DNA of 64,000 nucleotides from Luzula sylvatica (taxonomy: Eukaryota; Streptophyta; Magnoliopsida; Poales; Juncaceae), in assembly GCA_946800325.1 (NCBI GenBank), contig OX326957.1, positions 48,282,307-48,346,306 on the forward strand, given 5' to 3'. Shown here piece by piece: positions 21,789 to 38,235 of this stretch. The notes under the pieces were generated by a model. The model was not told the origin of the DNA. It did not search any database and saw only the letters and a list, made by a program, of their open reading frames with translations. Positions within the stretch are counted from its first letter, which is position 1. The number at the start of each line of letters is the position of its first letter. The position numbers were made by a program, and so were the translations under genes.

Positions 21789-24700
21789 ATGCGTAGGAAG
21801 AGGAAGAGAAATGGTTGTGTAGGAGGAGGAGGAGAAATGCCAAATATTCTACCAAATGCGTCGATTTCGAATGACGAAAAAAATGGAAAGAAAAGAGTCA
21901 GAAAACGAGGGAAAAGAGGCACAAAACGAGGGAAAAGAGTCAGATTTCATGGTAATTGGTACTTTCCTCTTTAATTTTGACATTTACAATCTGATTTTAT
22001 GTTATTAGTGACTGGAACTTCTTACTGATATAGATGACAGCCTCAATTCTTGTCCTTCCTGCAATATGCCTGCAACTCGATCTGTCCTGTTCGTCTCTCT
22101 CTCTCTCTCTCATAATTTTTTTATTTGAGGGAATGAATTGAACATGGTTGATGGATGCAGGTTTTGTCAAGGAAAAGATTGTAGCAGAAGGTACCATATA
22201 TCATGTATAGATCCATCACTCCAAGAGCTGCCACATGGCACGTGGTTATGTATGCCATGTGTCAAGAAAAAGATTCAATTTGGTGTTCACGCCGTTTCTC
22301 CAGGACTAGAGTCTATTTGGGATTCTAAAGAGGGTGGTAAGATTTATAATTTAATTTCACTCTTAAAAATTCATACCGAAATTGAATTCTTTGAAATTAT
22401 ATTGGTAAAATTGCAGGGGAAGAAATGCAATATTTTGTAAAATACAAGAATTTATCGCATGTACATAATCGATGGCTCTCCAAGACCGAAATTATTCGCG
22501 AGGACCCTCTATTCGTCTCCGATTTAAATTCAAATTTCACTGAAAAAAAGTTGACTAAGTGGAAGAAAGAGTGGATTCGACCGCACCGTCTTTTAAAGAG
22601 ACGAGCCATCATGGTAGATAAAATTGCAAAAGATTTTTTTGAAAATAACAAATATTCGAGGGTCTGTAACGAAGAATGGCTCGTGAAATGGAGTGATTTG
22701 GGATACGACGAATCTACATGGGAACTCGAGACCTCGTCTTTTTTGTGTACTGACGAGGCCAAGAATCTTATTAAGGATTTCGAGTCACGTCGCCAGCTGG
22801 CAAAACACGTTATGGATTCCTCTTTTGTTAACAAGGTATTTATTTTGTTTTGTTACTTTTCATTTAATTTATTTTCAATCTTTGATTTTTTTATTTGATT
22901 AGGCACTAGAGACGAAGCAAAATCCATTGAGTAAACTCGAGAGACTACCAGATGGGTTGCCACCTTGCGAGGCGAATGATTATCTCGTTTCGACTAACCT
23001 ACTTCGCGAGTTTTGGCACGACTCCAATAATGCTCTCCTAATCGATGAACAGGTACCAGTACGAACTACTTCCTGTACCAGTACCGCTTTTCTTTCTTGA
23101 ATTTTATTTCTAAATTTTTGGAATATAGGAAAGGGCGATGAGGACTGTACTCTTCATATCATCAGTGATTAATGACATATACAGACCGATTTTAATCGTG
23201 TTGAACGAAAAATCTCTTCCTGAATGGGAATCCAAATTCCAACTTTTGGTACCGTCTATAAATGTGGTGACTTATACCGGTATGAAAAAGGTACGCGAGT
23301 TTATTCACGACGTTGAATTCTACGAGGAGACGGGTTGTATCATGTTTCAAGTTCTCCTTTCTCATCCTGACGCAGTTCTAGAGGTACTTAATTTATTTTT
23401 TTATTTAATTTAATATTTGTTTGTAATTTTGTTTTTTATTTAATACAGGATTTTCAGATAATTGAGTGTGTAAAATGGGAAGCGATTATAGTTGACGAGT
23501 GCAAAAACTTTGAAATTACAAGAAATATGGAAAACCTCGATCTCTCAACAAGTTTCAGGCTTCTCCTATTGAGTTCACCCCTCAAGGTCTTTTTTGATAT
23601 TTTGACTTTTTTAACTTATTATTGTGCAGAAAAATTGACGATTTTTTTGACAGGATAGTATTTGGGAGTACACAAATATTCTATCTTATCTCGATCCATG
23701 CTATCCTTGTCTCGATGAAACGTGTACTTTAGATATATTAAAGGAAATACTCGCAAATTATATTGTTTACGAGGCAAAACCAAAACCAACTTCATCGAGA
23801 TTTATGGAGTTTTGGGTACCAGTTTGTCTCTCGAATGTGCAACTCGAGCTTTATTGCTCAACCCTAATTTCGTGTTTCAAATCCTTTTATAATTCTGATC
23901 ATCGTGGCCTTGAGAACATTCTCATCTCTCTCCAAAAGGTTAACAATTTAAAAATTTTGCAAACTAAATTATATTTTAATTTATCGCTTTTATTATTGTC
24001 TAATCGATTTTTTTTTGATAGTGTGTTGATCACCCATACCTTATGGACGAATCTTTGAAAAACACACTAACAAAAGATTTACCCTTTAATGTAAAATTAA
24101 AAACGAATATACTCACAAGTGGTAAATTTGTGTTGCTTGAGAAAATCCTCGAAGAAATCCACACCCATAATCTCAAAATTCTTATTCTTTATCAGGTATG
24201 TCCAATTATATCAAAATTTTCATTTTTTTTTATTCATCTTTAAACCATTTCTGTAAAAAATGCAGTATCAAAGGGGAGAACTACTCGAAAATTTTCTAGA
24301 GAAAAGATTTGGTAGAGATTCGTACGAGCAAGTAGATAGTTTCCCATTATCAGAGTATTTGTTGCAAATCAAGATGACAAGTGGTCGTTTCATTTTCCTC
24401 GTCGACAACCGCGCATACCTGCCAGGTGTCAACCTTTCATTCGTCGACTCTGTTGTAATATTCAACAACAATTTGAATCCTTCGAGCGATATACAACTCC
24501 TCGAAAAGATTATCTCTCTCCCTGAAAAGAAGTTACCTGTATTTCGTCTCTATTCTACCAAATCATTTGAAGAAAAACTTTTGATTTTAGCTACACAGTG
24601 CAATTTGGATGAGGTGACACCCGTCAGTCCTTCCTTGCTGAGTTGGGGCGTGTCTCGTCTTTTTAACCAACTAGATGAATTTCACCATTCTAGCGATTCA

Positions 24701-26523
24701 TATTTTTCGCTTCAGGATTTGAGATTCATGGATGATGTGGCAAGAGAAATACGAAGCGAGTTATTATGCGAGAATAACGGTACGAAAAATAAATCTTTCT
24801 TGGTGGAGACAAAGCTAAGCGGTACCAAATACTCGAAAATTAAGAGAAATTTGGAAGGCGAGAAGGACGACATTGATCCTGCCACCTTTTGGTCGAATTT
24901 AGTAATGGGGCGGGACCCGGAATGGAGATTTATAACCGTTAAAGGCGAAGACAAGTCATGGAAAGAACAAGTTGATTTGATAGAAGAGGTTTGTGCTAAG
25001 AGAGAAAAGGTCATTTCAGGAAAGCACAAAAACGAGGCCTCGAATATTGAGCGGTACAAGGAGAGAGAACTGACGAAATGGAGGCGGTACCGTTCGAAAG
25101 AGAAGTTTGAGAGAAAGATTCGTGAATTCGAAGAGCATGTTAAACGCCAACACGAGAGACTTGAGGAATTATTTGATAGTGTTAGTGATTCGGAGAGAGC
25201 GATGAAGGATGAATGGGTGAAGAAAGCGAGACTAGGAGATTTGGACGAATCATTTGAAAACGAGCCGTTTTATTTTTGTTTCTCTGTAGAGAAGTTTAAT
25301 TGGGGCGACATTGGTATCAAATTAGAAACAATAGAAACGCAAAGTTTTGAAGATAAAAATGTAGAAATCGCGAATGAAATAAATAATGAATCGAGAAATG
25401 CACCTATTCAAGAAGTAGGTGGAGCCGAACCTGTCGAGATTGAACACAGTACGAGTCCAGATCTAGTTGAAGCACCAGACACGAATGACAACATAGTAGT
25501 TGCCGCAGCAAATCAAACAGAACCAACAAATATTGCTAATGATCAAGAAATAATAAATGAAAATATGATGAGTAATGATCAAGAAATGATGGAAGCACAG
25601 ACGGTGCAGTCAAGTCCAGTTCTCGAACCATGTGGTAGAGAACTTGATAGTGATGGTGAGACCGGAGAGGGGAATAATGAAGAAATGGTAATCGAAACTG
25701 GCACGAGTCCAGTTCGAGTTACGTGCCCAAACACGAATGACAACACAGAAGTTGCCACGGCAGATCAAACAGAACCAACAAATATTGCTAATGATCAAGA
25801 AATAATAAATGAAGATATCATGAGTAATTATCAAGAAATGGTGGAAGCACAAACGGTGCAGTCGAGTCCAGTTCTCGAACCAAGTTGTACAGAACTTGAT
25901 AAAGAAGGAGAAATTGTAATCGAAGCAGTAAATGGCGAGAGCGAAGAGGTAAATAATGAAGAAATTGTAATCGAAGCAGTAAATGCCAAAACCGAAGAGG
26001 TAAATAATGAAGAGACGGAAGAGGTAAATAACGAAGAAATTTTAATCGAAGCAGTAAATGGAGAGACCGAAGAGGTAAATAATGAAGAAATTGTAATCAA
26101 AGCAGTAAATGGAGAGATGGAGGAAAATAATGAAGAAATGGTAATTGAAGCAGTAAGTCTTTGCTGTGTTGTCTTGTTACCAAATACCTAATTAATTACC
26201 AATACTAATAAAATATTTTTTTGTAAAAAAAAAATAGCAGGAAACAGGTGGGTCAAATTCTCCAACTCCATTACGTGAACAAAGTATTCCTCAGGTTCCA
26301 GTGCCGTGTATAAATGGCAACACAGTTGCTGCCACACCAGATCCGAATCTTCAATCGAACTTAGTCGCATCAAGAGATGCAGTGAGAACAGAGTCTCCTT
26401 TACCCGCACAAATCCCCGTTGGTTCTTGGAGTGTTTTCCCTCAATTGCATTCGGACCCACTAAAAAACGAACTCTTCAAGATTAAACACCATGGCGTGAC
26501 CATTACTAACAACTATCAGCATA

Positions 26524-26572
<49 letters not shown>

Positions 26573-27556
26573 TATATTTTGTGTGTATTAAATTTTGTGA
26601 ATTAACTTTTGGTTGAATAAAAAAACAGAAAATGAAACTAAAAGCAGAATACGAGGAGGAAATAGCGAAAATAAGAAAAAAATACGAGGGTCTCGAAAAG
26701 GATAACGAGTTGACATACAAAGAGGAGAGGAAACGTTTTGACGATGTCTATCGAAAACTTAATATCAATCAAGCCTTGGCAGAGCAGTTTCACACGATTT
26801 TTTTCAAGCAAGAGGATATCTTAGTATATTCTTCCTCTCAAGGTAACCTACTTTTCTCTAAAATTACGATTAGACTAAATTTCACTTATTAACGTATTTG
26901 GAATACGGATGAGAACAGATCACCTACAACACCCAACAAGTCAGCAACAGATATTCAGACTGTTATCTACGCCGCCATTACTTTCTGTATCAACCATTTC
27001 TATCCCTCCAGTTCACGCTTCGACTGGAGAGCCATTATCGACATCACCATTACCTACAAATGCTTCGACCCCATCTCAACGTACCTATCTTCCACTCTTT
27101 TGTTTCTTCTATCAAGTACTCGAACCATTTATATTTTACTATTAATAACTTATTTTTTGTTTACCAACAGGTAAAAACAAAGCCCCAGTAAAAAGACATG
27201 TTCGGCAAGCACCACCATATGTTTCGTACCCTCCATTTCGTCCTCTAAACCCGTCTCAGTTCATCTCTTCAATGCAGTGTTCCACTGGAGAGATCCATGC
27301 TCATGATTCTTCGAACCAGCCAACATGTATCCCTCCAGTTGGCAGTTACACTGGAGAGATTCATGCCTGTGGTGCTTACTCGAACCAGTCTTCGTTCATA
27401 CGTCCAGTTGGTACGAGACTCCGCGCACCAGCTCCTCATCTCTCTTTCTTTCGTCCAGTTGCCACGGCTTCAAATGCTGACGTGGTGTTAGAGTTATTTT
27501 CATCAATGTCACTGGAGGTGTCCAACAATATCAGCAACAGAGAAGAAGATTGTTAG
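21789..27556 (+). CDS. MOM1-like: MOM1-like silencing protein (PHD remnant, chromodomains, degenerate SNF2, CMM2-like coiled coil)
   Basis: Thirteen phase-consistent exons: 21789-21958, 22161-22336, 22417-22835, 22903-23052, 23129-23383, 23449-23586, 23654-23938, 24022-24195, 24266-26152, 26241-26525, 26629-26842, 26919-27080, 27171-27556; 1566 aa. A basic N-terminus (MRRKRKRN) is followed by a PHD-like half finger (CQGKDCSRRYHISC, ~59-72), chromo-like segments at ~119-141 and ~201-230 (WLVKWSDLGYDESTWE), then a SNF2-related region without a Walker A GKT; the DEAH-type motif reads VDECKN (~405). Exon 9 ends in tandem acidic repeats. Residues 1314-1384 (KAEYEEEIAKIRKKYE... NQALAEQF) match the CMM2 coiled coil of Arabidopsis MOM1, which maintains transcriptional silencing without loss of DNA methylation. 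Family call is from remembered motifs; function in this plant is inferred. A CHD3-type remodeller is less likely because the ATPase is broken. Confidence 0.87.
25470..26150 (+). repeat. In-frame internal repeats in MOM1-like exon 9
   Basis: A ~165-bp block (TNDN..VA..NQTEPTNIANDQE) at ~25484 is repeated at ~25733. Then come several 45-60 bp acidic units around VNNEEIVIEAVNG (25916-26150). All preserve frame, so repeat number can change protein length without breaking it. Confidence 0.9.
26526..26570. repeat. (CT)n in MOM1-like intron 10
   Basis: CT dinucleotide repeat immediately after the exon 10 donor. Confidence 0.97.
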
Positions 27557-28956
27557 TTAAGAGTTTGCAGAAATGGACTTCTCCATTTCGTCTTGTAGGA
27601 ATATTCTCTTGTTTGTATTAAGCAAAATATTAGCTACGTAGTTAGATATGATTGGCTAAGTAGTTATTATTATCGGATATATAAAGTGTAATCTTCTTCT
27701 TCTCTATCTGTAATGAAATACAGTGTTTTTAGTAAAAAGTCTTTTCTTAGTTAAAGCTTTTATCACGTGGCAACAAATCTACCGAGAGTTACTCTTTCGG
27801 CTACTCAACAACTTCATTCTTTACTCGGTATAAGAGCACATGAACAACTTCCTAGTACAGGTACCGGTACCGGGAATGTGAATGTGGGTCCCCTTGATCG
27901 TGCTGGGATGAATTTCTTGATGACTAGTCAAATGAATGCTAGGTTGCAAAGTAATAGGACTAACAATACTGCCGATGATAATAATACCGGTACTAGTTGT
28001 AGGAATGACAAATGACTGGTAACGAATATGTGGTTATAAATTTTGCGGAGATACGTATATACATGGATACATAATGAATAGACTAACCTAGCACTTTTTG
28101 TTTCGTTGTTTGTTGTGTTGCGTTGCGTTGGTTTTTATTAATCTTATTTTGCTGGTTTTCCTCCTTTTAATGGGAAGTAGTTCGTTTACCATATTAAAAT
28201 TAATGATTTTATATAATAATATTATTAATATTTTTGGGGCAGGATAATTATGTTAAATAAATAGAAGTGTAATATATGTCTAAAATTAAGGAGGATGTAT
28301 TTTAGATAAATAGGTGTTTATTTGAATAGAAGTATCTAAAATTTAGATAGATAGGATGTATGGTTGAAAGGGTGTGTGTAAGGGGTTGAATAAGGTTCCT
28401 ATATAAACCAACGTAATCCGTACGAATTTGAACAGAGAAATAATAAAAAAAAAAACTTAGCCCAACTCTCTCCTGTGTGTGTCAGTGTGTGCGAGATAAA
28501 AAAAAAAAATAAAGAGGCAGAAACTTTTGTCTCGTGATTTTCTCTCTCCTCGTGATCCCCTTTATCAACAATCATTCCTTTATTCAATCTTTGATATTGA
28601 TCCCCTTTCTTTCTATTCCAATTAAATCCCAACATACCTGTGATTTTGTTGTGCATCTTTTGGGCATATTAGTCTTCATCTATTCAGTTCGATATTAAAG
28701 TTCTAAATATGGTTATTTTGAGCATTTACGTTTTTGAGAGTTAAATTTACATAATTCTCAATTAAAGTTGGTTTTTATATAAAGGGGTTCAAAATTGGAT
28801 ATATGTTTTGTTTATGAAATTGGGCTTGTGCTTTTAGTCAGGTTTGGCTCTCTGAAACGAAAAGGTTAAGATTCACCACTGTATTTCTTGTCAATTACCA
28901 TTTCAATTGACAATGGTAATATTTCATAGTGGTGAATATAAATGGTGTGATACTGA
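27557..28956. other. MOM1-like 3' flank and intergenic region; weak frame at 27767-28015
   Basis: 27557-27730 is probably 3' UTR (AATGAAATA at ~27711). A frame of 82 residues at 27767-28015 (ATQQLHSLLGIRAHEQLPST...) with low-complexity T/G/N content could be a remnant of another gene's 3' exon. I do not recognise it. A pyrimidine-rich, (GT)n-containing block at 28440-28660 looks like untranslated leader but leads to no gene. Confidence 0.3.
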
Positions 28957-29541
28957 TAGGGATGTCAATGGTGTGGATATTGCCCGAACCGACCCGAACC
29001 GTATCCGAAAAAATATCCGGATTCGAAAAAAATATCCGAATCCCAGTGGATCCGGATATGGATCTGGTTGCTAATTTTAAGATCCGGAATCGGATTCGAT
29101 ATTCGATTTTGGTGCGGGAACCGGATCCGGGTATTTTTAGGATCCGGATACTCGAAACTAGATTCGAGTATCCGAAATCGGATCCGGATACTCATATTAT
29201 ATATTATTTTTATGTATTATATTTGATATTAGTTGAAAAATCATATACAAATTAATGATTTGTAAATGATTTAACTCACAATCGTAAAATTATGTTTAAA
29301 TATAATCAAATTTATCGTTAATGTCACAAATTATATATTTATAACTAAAAAGTAAGTTACGTTATGATAACATAATATCCGTTTTAATATTCGAAACAAA
29401 ACCATATCCGTATCCGTATCCGACAATATCCGAACCGTATCCGTATCCGTTTATTATCCGAACCGTATCCGGATCCGACAATATGAATATGGATCTGGTA
29501 TGACCACTATCCGAACCGGATCCGAACCGTTGACACCCCTA
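28957..29541. mobile_element. 585-bp hAT-type MITE
   Basis: Termini TAGGGATGTCAATGG (left) and CCGTTGACACCCCTA (right) are inverted repeats of the hAT TAGGG type. Flanked by the exact 8-bp duplication GATACTGA at 28949-28956 and 29542-29549. Subterminal regions are packed with GGATCCGGAT/ATCCGAACCG words in both orientations, presumably transposase-binding repeats. No transposase. Frames through it encode only repeats. Confidence 0.92.
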
Positions 29542-29947
29542 GATACTGATGATGAGATCTGGAGGCACATACATAATAAAGTGGGCATTTATTACTTCAT
29601 CCGTGTCCCCAGATTTCGAACTGATGAATGATAAATATTTCATTTTCATTTCCCAAATTTTATTTTCGGATTTTTACTTATCTGTAACGTGGTAAAGGGT
29701 AACTAATTACAGCGGTAATATTTAAATTGTATGAAAAAATGAATTAACTTATGACATCCAATTAAATTGCTGTCAGTAGCACATGGATAAAATTCACGGT
29801 AAAAGTGTGATTTATATCTCTCCTCTCAATTTATAGCTACGTCATTGTAGAAATATATAACCAAACCTCATGGAGCACATGGAGCACAAGGGAGGACTCG
29901 AAATTTAATATCGTGTCCCACTCCCTAACCACACACAAACACGCCCA

Positions 29948-29966
29948 GAGAGAGAGAGAGAGAGAG
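29948..29966. repeat. (GA)n in the PCH1 leader
   Basis: Short GA repeat ending a few bases before the PCH1 ATG. Confidence 0.9.
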
Positions 29967-29970
29967 CGCA

Positions 29971-30864
29971 ATGGAGGCGGCATCATTAACCAAGCTAACT
30001 TTCTCCAAACCTCCGGTCTTCTCCTCCAAGCCGCTATGCAGCCTCGGAGCTTCGTTTCCGAGAACGCCCACATTCCCCTTCTCCATCTCCTCGTCCGCCA
30101 GAGCTGCACTTAAGAATGTATACTCTAAATCACTCGCGAGCAAATTTGCCTCTCTCACCGTCTCCGCCTTTTCGGCCGCAGATGGCGGCGGCGGAGATGA
30201 GCTTACCGGAGGCGGCGGTGGAGGCGACGGAGGTTCGAGTGGTGGCGAAGCGGACCCGAAACCTGCTGTTCTAGAAGGGCTGTCGCCCTCGGATGTGATT
30301 CTACTCTATGTTGGAGTAAATCATACCTTTTTCCCCCCCTTTCTCATTGTCAATTCAGAACAAACCAAAAACGATTCTTCAATTATTACAATAATCCTAT
30401 TTTGGTCCTTCAATTTCTGCATTGTTCTTCAATTCGAAGGATGAAATAATAGATCGAAGGAATTAATTCGTTGATCAATTAGTTTCCAACATGGACAATT
30501 ACGTAACGTTGAAAGTATTATTGACGAAATTATCCCCTTATTATCTTATATTTTTGTTGAACAGGGAATGACTTGCGGAGGATGTGCTTCTAGTGTGAAA
30601 AGAATCTTAGAGAGTCAAGTGAGTGATCCTGATAATTATAGTAACTTATTAATATACAAATAATGGTATAATAAATGAATAATACGTGCGAGATATTCAT
30701 TTCAGCCTCTGGTATTATCGGCAACGGTGTATTTAGAGAAAGAAACAGCTGTTGTGTGGCCTGTGGATGAAGCGAAAGAAAAGGAAGATTGGCAAAAGCA
30801 GATTGGTGAGAAACTGGCGGACCACCTCACCACTTGCGGGTTCAAGTCTCGTTTCCATGGTTAG
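29971..30864 (+). CDS. PCH1: PCH1-like plastid copper chaperone (standalone HMA protein, 185 aa)
   Basis: Exons 29971-30315, 30565-30618 and 30706-30864. Residues 1-~65 are Ser/Ala-rich with few acidic residues, as in a chloroplast transit peptide, followed by a glycine linker (GGGGGGDGGSSGG) and one heavy-metal-associated domain from ~105 with the copper-binding motif MTCGGCAS (117-124, Cys119 and Cys122). The end, LADHLTTCGFKS then RFHG and TAG, corresponds to the N-terminal HMA domain of chloroplast Cu-ATPase PAA1/HMA6. In Arabidopsis a short PAA1 transcript yields the chaperone PCH1, which delivers Cu to PAA1. Here no ATPase exon follows before the next gene at 32350, so it appears to be an independent gene. 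Alternative: a truncated PAA1 duplicate. Confidence 0.88.
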
Positions 30865-32349
30865 CATCAATAATTATTTTTTTAATCACTGTAGCATTTT
30901 ACATGGAAATTGAAGTAAGTTTTGGGTTCTTAATTTTATCTTTTTTGTGGCGCAAGGTGATTAGAAGAAATCTGATATTGAACGTAATTCGCATGGGTCA
31001 TTTGAAGGTTAGGTACTTTCTTTTTTATTTGATGGAGTTTCACATGCACCCCTCTAAAATATGAAATATCATAAATACCCCTAGAAAATAATACCTAAAT
31101 TAGGAAGAACTGATATGATGATATTTCTTATGTTTGACAAGGGTATTCGGGATATTTTTCAAGTCTCAAATGGAGAGTCTTTTATAATTGTACTGGAGAT
31201 GTTTTGATAGGAATATAATTGTCTGATAGTGTGAGTCACAGAGATTAGTTAGAGGGTGTTTTAGTAATTTCACTATCCTTTACTCTTGTATTTAAACAAC
31301 AGTGTAAATCAAACCTAGTATCAATGAAAGTTTTCTTGATCCTCTTTATTATTCTCAACAAAGGGTATGCCTGATATTTCATATGATTAGTAGAGGTATT
31401 TATGATATTTCAGGGGTGTATGTGATATTTAGAGAGCTTGCAAGGGTAGATGTGAAATCGTGACTTTTTGTTTTGTATTTTCTATTATCTTCTTAGATTA
31501 ATTATTCCATGTTATTCTAATGTAGGCAAATTTTGATAGAGAGGTCATTTCGCGAGTTTATCAACATTTACTAGGTATTATTTCGAAATAATGTGTACTG
31601 TAGCAAGTTTGTTTTCGTATGTAATTTTTTGAAATATCAAATAAATGTACTTGTAATTTGGAAAAAGTTTGTTATTTTGTCTTTCAATGTTGAAAAAAAG
31701 AAAAATGTGACAAAAATGTGGAAAATGAGTATTCTTGATCATTTTGTCTTTCAATGTTTCAAAATAAGAAAAATTAGTAAAATCATGGTACTCTTCATAA
31801 GAAAAAAATGATTCTTTAATCGCTTCAAAAAAAAAAATTTACACCATAGATTCTTCGATTATTCGATATATAAATTGTGGCGAGCAAATTATGCCAACAA
31901 GAATTCACCATCGTAGCCCTTTCTTGAAGCGCTGCACGATTATTCGATATATAAAATAATTGTTCAAGCGCTGCACGATTTTCTTATACTGCTGCAAAAT
32001 CTCAAAATATCACATGAAAAATAAGAAATATCACAATTCCCTATAATAAATAAAAAAATGAAATACTGAGAAAAATATTATATCCGAATTCTCAATCATA
32101 TATAACTTGCCACTTAGCAACCATCACAGAAGTTGATCAAAAAAAAAAAAAAAAAAAGAACATCACAGAATAGAGTGCACAATCAAGACAAAGAAACCAA
32201 TTCCGAAGTCTCCATTTCCATATATTGTGGTTTCCGAGTTCCCGGATATCAAAAACCCGGAACGTCTTTCCGTTTCAACGCCTTCTACTTCGCGACGAAG
32301 CCCTAATCTAAGTAATCTTGTTCTTTCTGTTCTCAATACGGAAGTGAAA
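30865..32349. other. Intergenic region between PCH1 and SC35
   Basis: No P-type ATPase motifs (DKTGT, CPC, TGES) seen on either strand. 31060-31460 contains ATRICH phrases of the form GGGTATTYGTGATATTT repeated in both orientations, possibly a small repeat element. About 100 bp before 32350 is probably SC35 5' UTR. Confidence 0.45.
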
Positions 32350-33728
32350 ATGTCGCACTTCGGTCGGTCAGGTCCACCACCGATCAGGGATACCTACTCT
32401 CTGCTTGTTCTCAACCTATCTTTTCGTATGAACCTCATTTCTTTTCTCAGACATTCTTATATTTTCTTTGATTTTTATGTTGTTGATTTTTGCTTCTTTT
32501 CGTTGTAGGTACAAGTCCTGATGATCTATATCCGCTCTTTGATCGGTACGGAGATGTTGTCGATATATACATCCCTAGGGATCGTAGGTAAGATTTATTT
32601 GTTCCATTTTGGCCATTTTAAGCCTCGGAAATGATCATTAGAATGCTTACTATTTCTTTGATCTTGAGGAGTTTGTATGCTTTCAGTATTGATCATCACT
32701 GAAATGGTATTGGCGAAACAATTTGCTGCTTTCATCAATGAACATTTTTTATTAGATTAGTTGATTAAGCTTAAATTGGTCAATTGAACCACTTATTTTA
32801 TCCTATTTGCATAAATTGACCATTATTTGTGCAGTAATTTGTCAAGTAAAACAAAATTTCCCTTGCTTATGTCGGACAATGTCCCTCTCAGATGCAAATA
32901 GACTAATCTTTTCTCACAAATTTATATTGTTTTGTCAAGGACTGGTGATTCACGAGGTTTTGGGTTTGTGCGGTACAAGTATGTTAACGAGGCGCAAAAA
33001 GCTGTTGACAGACTTGATGGTACGATTCTTTTTTCTATTTAAGAACTGCATTCAACAATTCTAATACCTCCTTTGTATCCTTTTTATATTATTTGTAAAC
33101 TAATTGAAGGCAAAATGGTCGATGGTAGATCTATGATGGTACAATTTGCCAAATACGGTCCAAATTCTGAAAGGATGTAAGTTAACCTTTTCATATCAAA
33201 CTATTACAAATCCTAAACCCTAAACCCTGAATTTTATGTACAGTCACAAGGGAAGAATTATAGAAGTAATGAAGTCACCAAAAGGACGTTCACGAAGTCG
33301 AAGCCCTAGACGAAGGTAAAATTACTTTTTAAATTTTAATTTTCAATGCCAATGCAAGTTATCACATAAATAATCGTGCAGCGAGGACTACGAAGACAGG
33401 GAATACAAGAGGAGTCGAAGCCGAAGTAAAGGGAGGGATAGGGACAGGGGTAGAGACAATAGGGACAGGGCTAGAGATTATCGAAATCGCTATAGTCCTA
33501 CTGACGGTCCTAGTGCCTCTCCCCATGAGTACAAGCGTCGTTCCAACCACAGGTTACCATTGTAATCTTGATTTCTCTTCTTGGATTTGTAAAACCGGTA
33601 TTTGGGATACCAGAAATCAAAATCCTTGTTTTTAATTCATTTCTAGCAGTGTATCGCCAGAAAGCAGGAGTAGGAGTAGGAGCTACTCTCCTAGGAGGCC
33701 CTCTCCTTCACGCCGTCGCTCTCCGTGA
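32350..33728 (+). CDS. SC35: SC35-type serine/arginine-rich splicing factor (208 aa)
   Basis: Seven exons: 32350-32425, 32509-32587, 32940-33019, 33110-33176, 33244-33315, 33382-33552, 33647-33728. The protein opens MSHFGRSGPPPIRDTYSLLV as plant SC35 does. It has one RRM (~14-95) with RNP2 LLVLNL (18-23) and RNP1 RGFGFVRY (57-64), ending VQFAKYGPNSE, then an RS tail from ~110 (RSRSRSKGRDRDRGRD; RSRSRSYSPRRPSPSRRR). SR proteins bind exonic enhancers and the spliceosome in the nucleus. It is shorter than I recall for Arabidopsis SC35 (about 300 aa), the reduction being in the RS tail. The start was chosen at MSHF; an in-frame upstream ATG at 32227 gives no family-like sequence. Confidence 0.93.
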
Positions 33729-37649
<3,921 letters not shown>

Positions 37650-37904
37650 ATGTATATCTCTAAGAAATCAAACCAAACTTATGAGAAGGACAAGACAAGG
37701 GGATATTACATTGTTTATTTCTTAAATTTTTGTTGGGGGGCTATTTGTTCGTCTAGTTATATATCGTGTGCTTTGTTGTGTTACTTTTAATTTACTTTTG
37801 AGATGAGCTTATATGAGAACTTTTCAAGCAAATAGAAACTTAAAGGATGTTGTATTAAATTTTTGTTGGGGGGGGCTATTTGTTCATCTAGTTATATTAA
37901 ATTG

Positions 37905-38235
37905 TACGAGGCCTTCTACTGTGCCCCCATATTTCACCCAGCAAATCGTGATGTTATCGTGATGACATCACGATTAAATAAGAGTTTCAATTTGCACCCA
38001 AAATATCTCCCAATTAATTTTGTAATTTTAATTTAATTATTTTAATTGAAAATTAATTAATTGGACTATCGATTATTAGACTTTTAATTGTATTTTATTT
38101 AAGTATTAATTAAATGCTTAATTAATTGGATGCAAATTGAGTGGGTGGATTGATAAGCATGACAAAATGATGTCATGCTTACTCATCACGATTTGATGGG
38201 TGAATTTGGGGGGAGTAGTATAATTTTCCTTGGGG
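37905..38235. mobile_element. ~300-330 bp MITE, Stowaway-like, copy A
   Basis: Inverted ends CTGTGCCCCCATATTTCACC (from 37919) and GGTGAATTTGGGGGGAG (to 38215), with TA on both sides, followed inward by inverted AAATCGTGATG. A second copy lies at 63177-63530. Similarity between the copies extends ~15 bp beyond these ends (GAGGCCTTCTACT left, TATAATTTTCCTT right), so the true termini may be a little further out. It sits ~250 bp after the Rab6 stop. Confidence 0.75.

Noticed and set aside
26526..26570. Ser-Leu repeat peptides at several (CT)n tracts (14563, 26526, 41090, 60920)
   Set aside because: Simple-sequence DNA, mostly in introns or intergenic; not proteins.
28929..29255. Frames rich in Arg, Ile, Pro and Asp on both strands
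   Set aside because: Translation of GGATCCGGAT subterminal repeats of the hAT MITE.
30865..32349. Possible continuation of PCH1 into a full PAA1 copper ATPase
   Set aside because: None of the P-type ATPase motifs could be found before the next gene.
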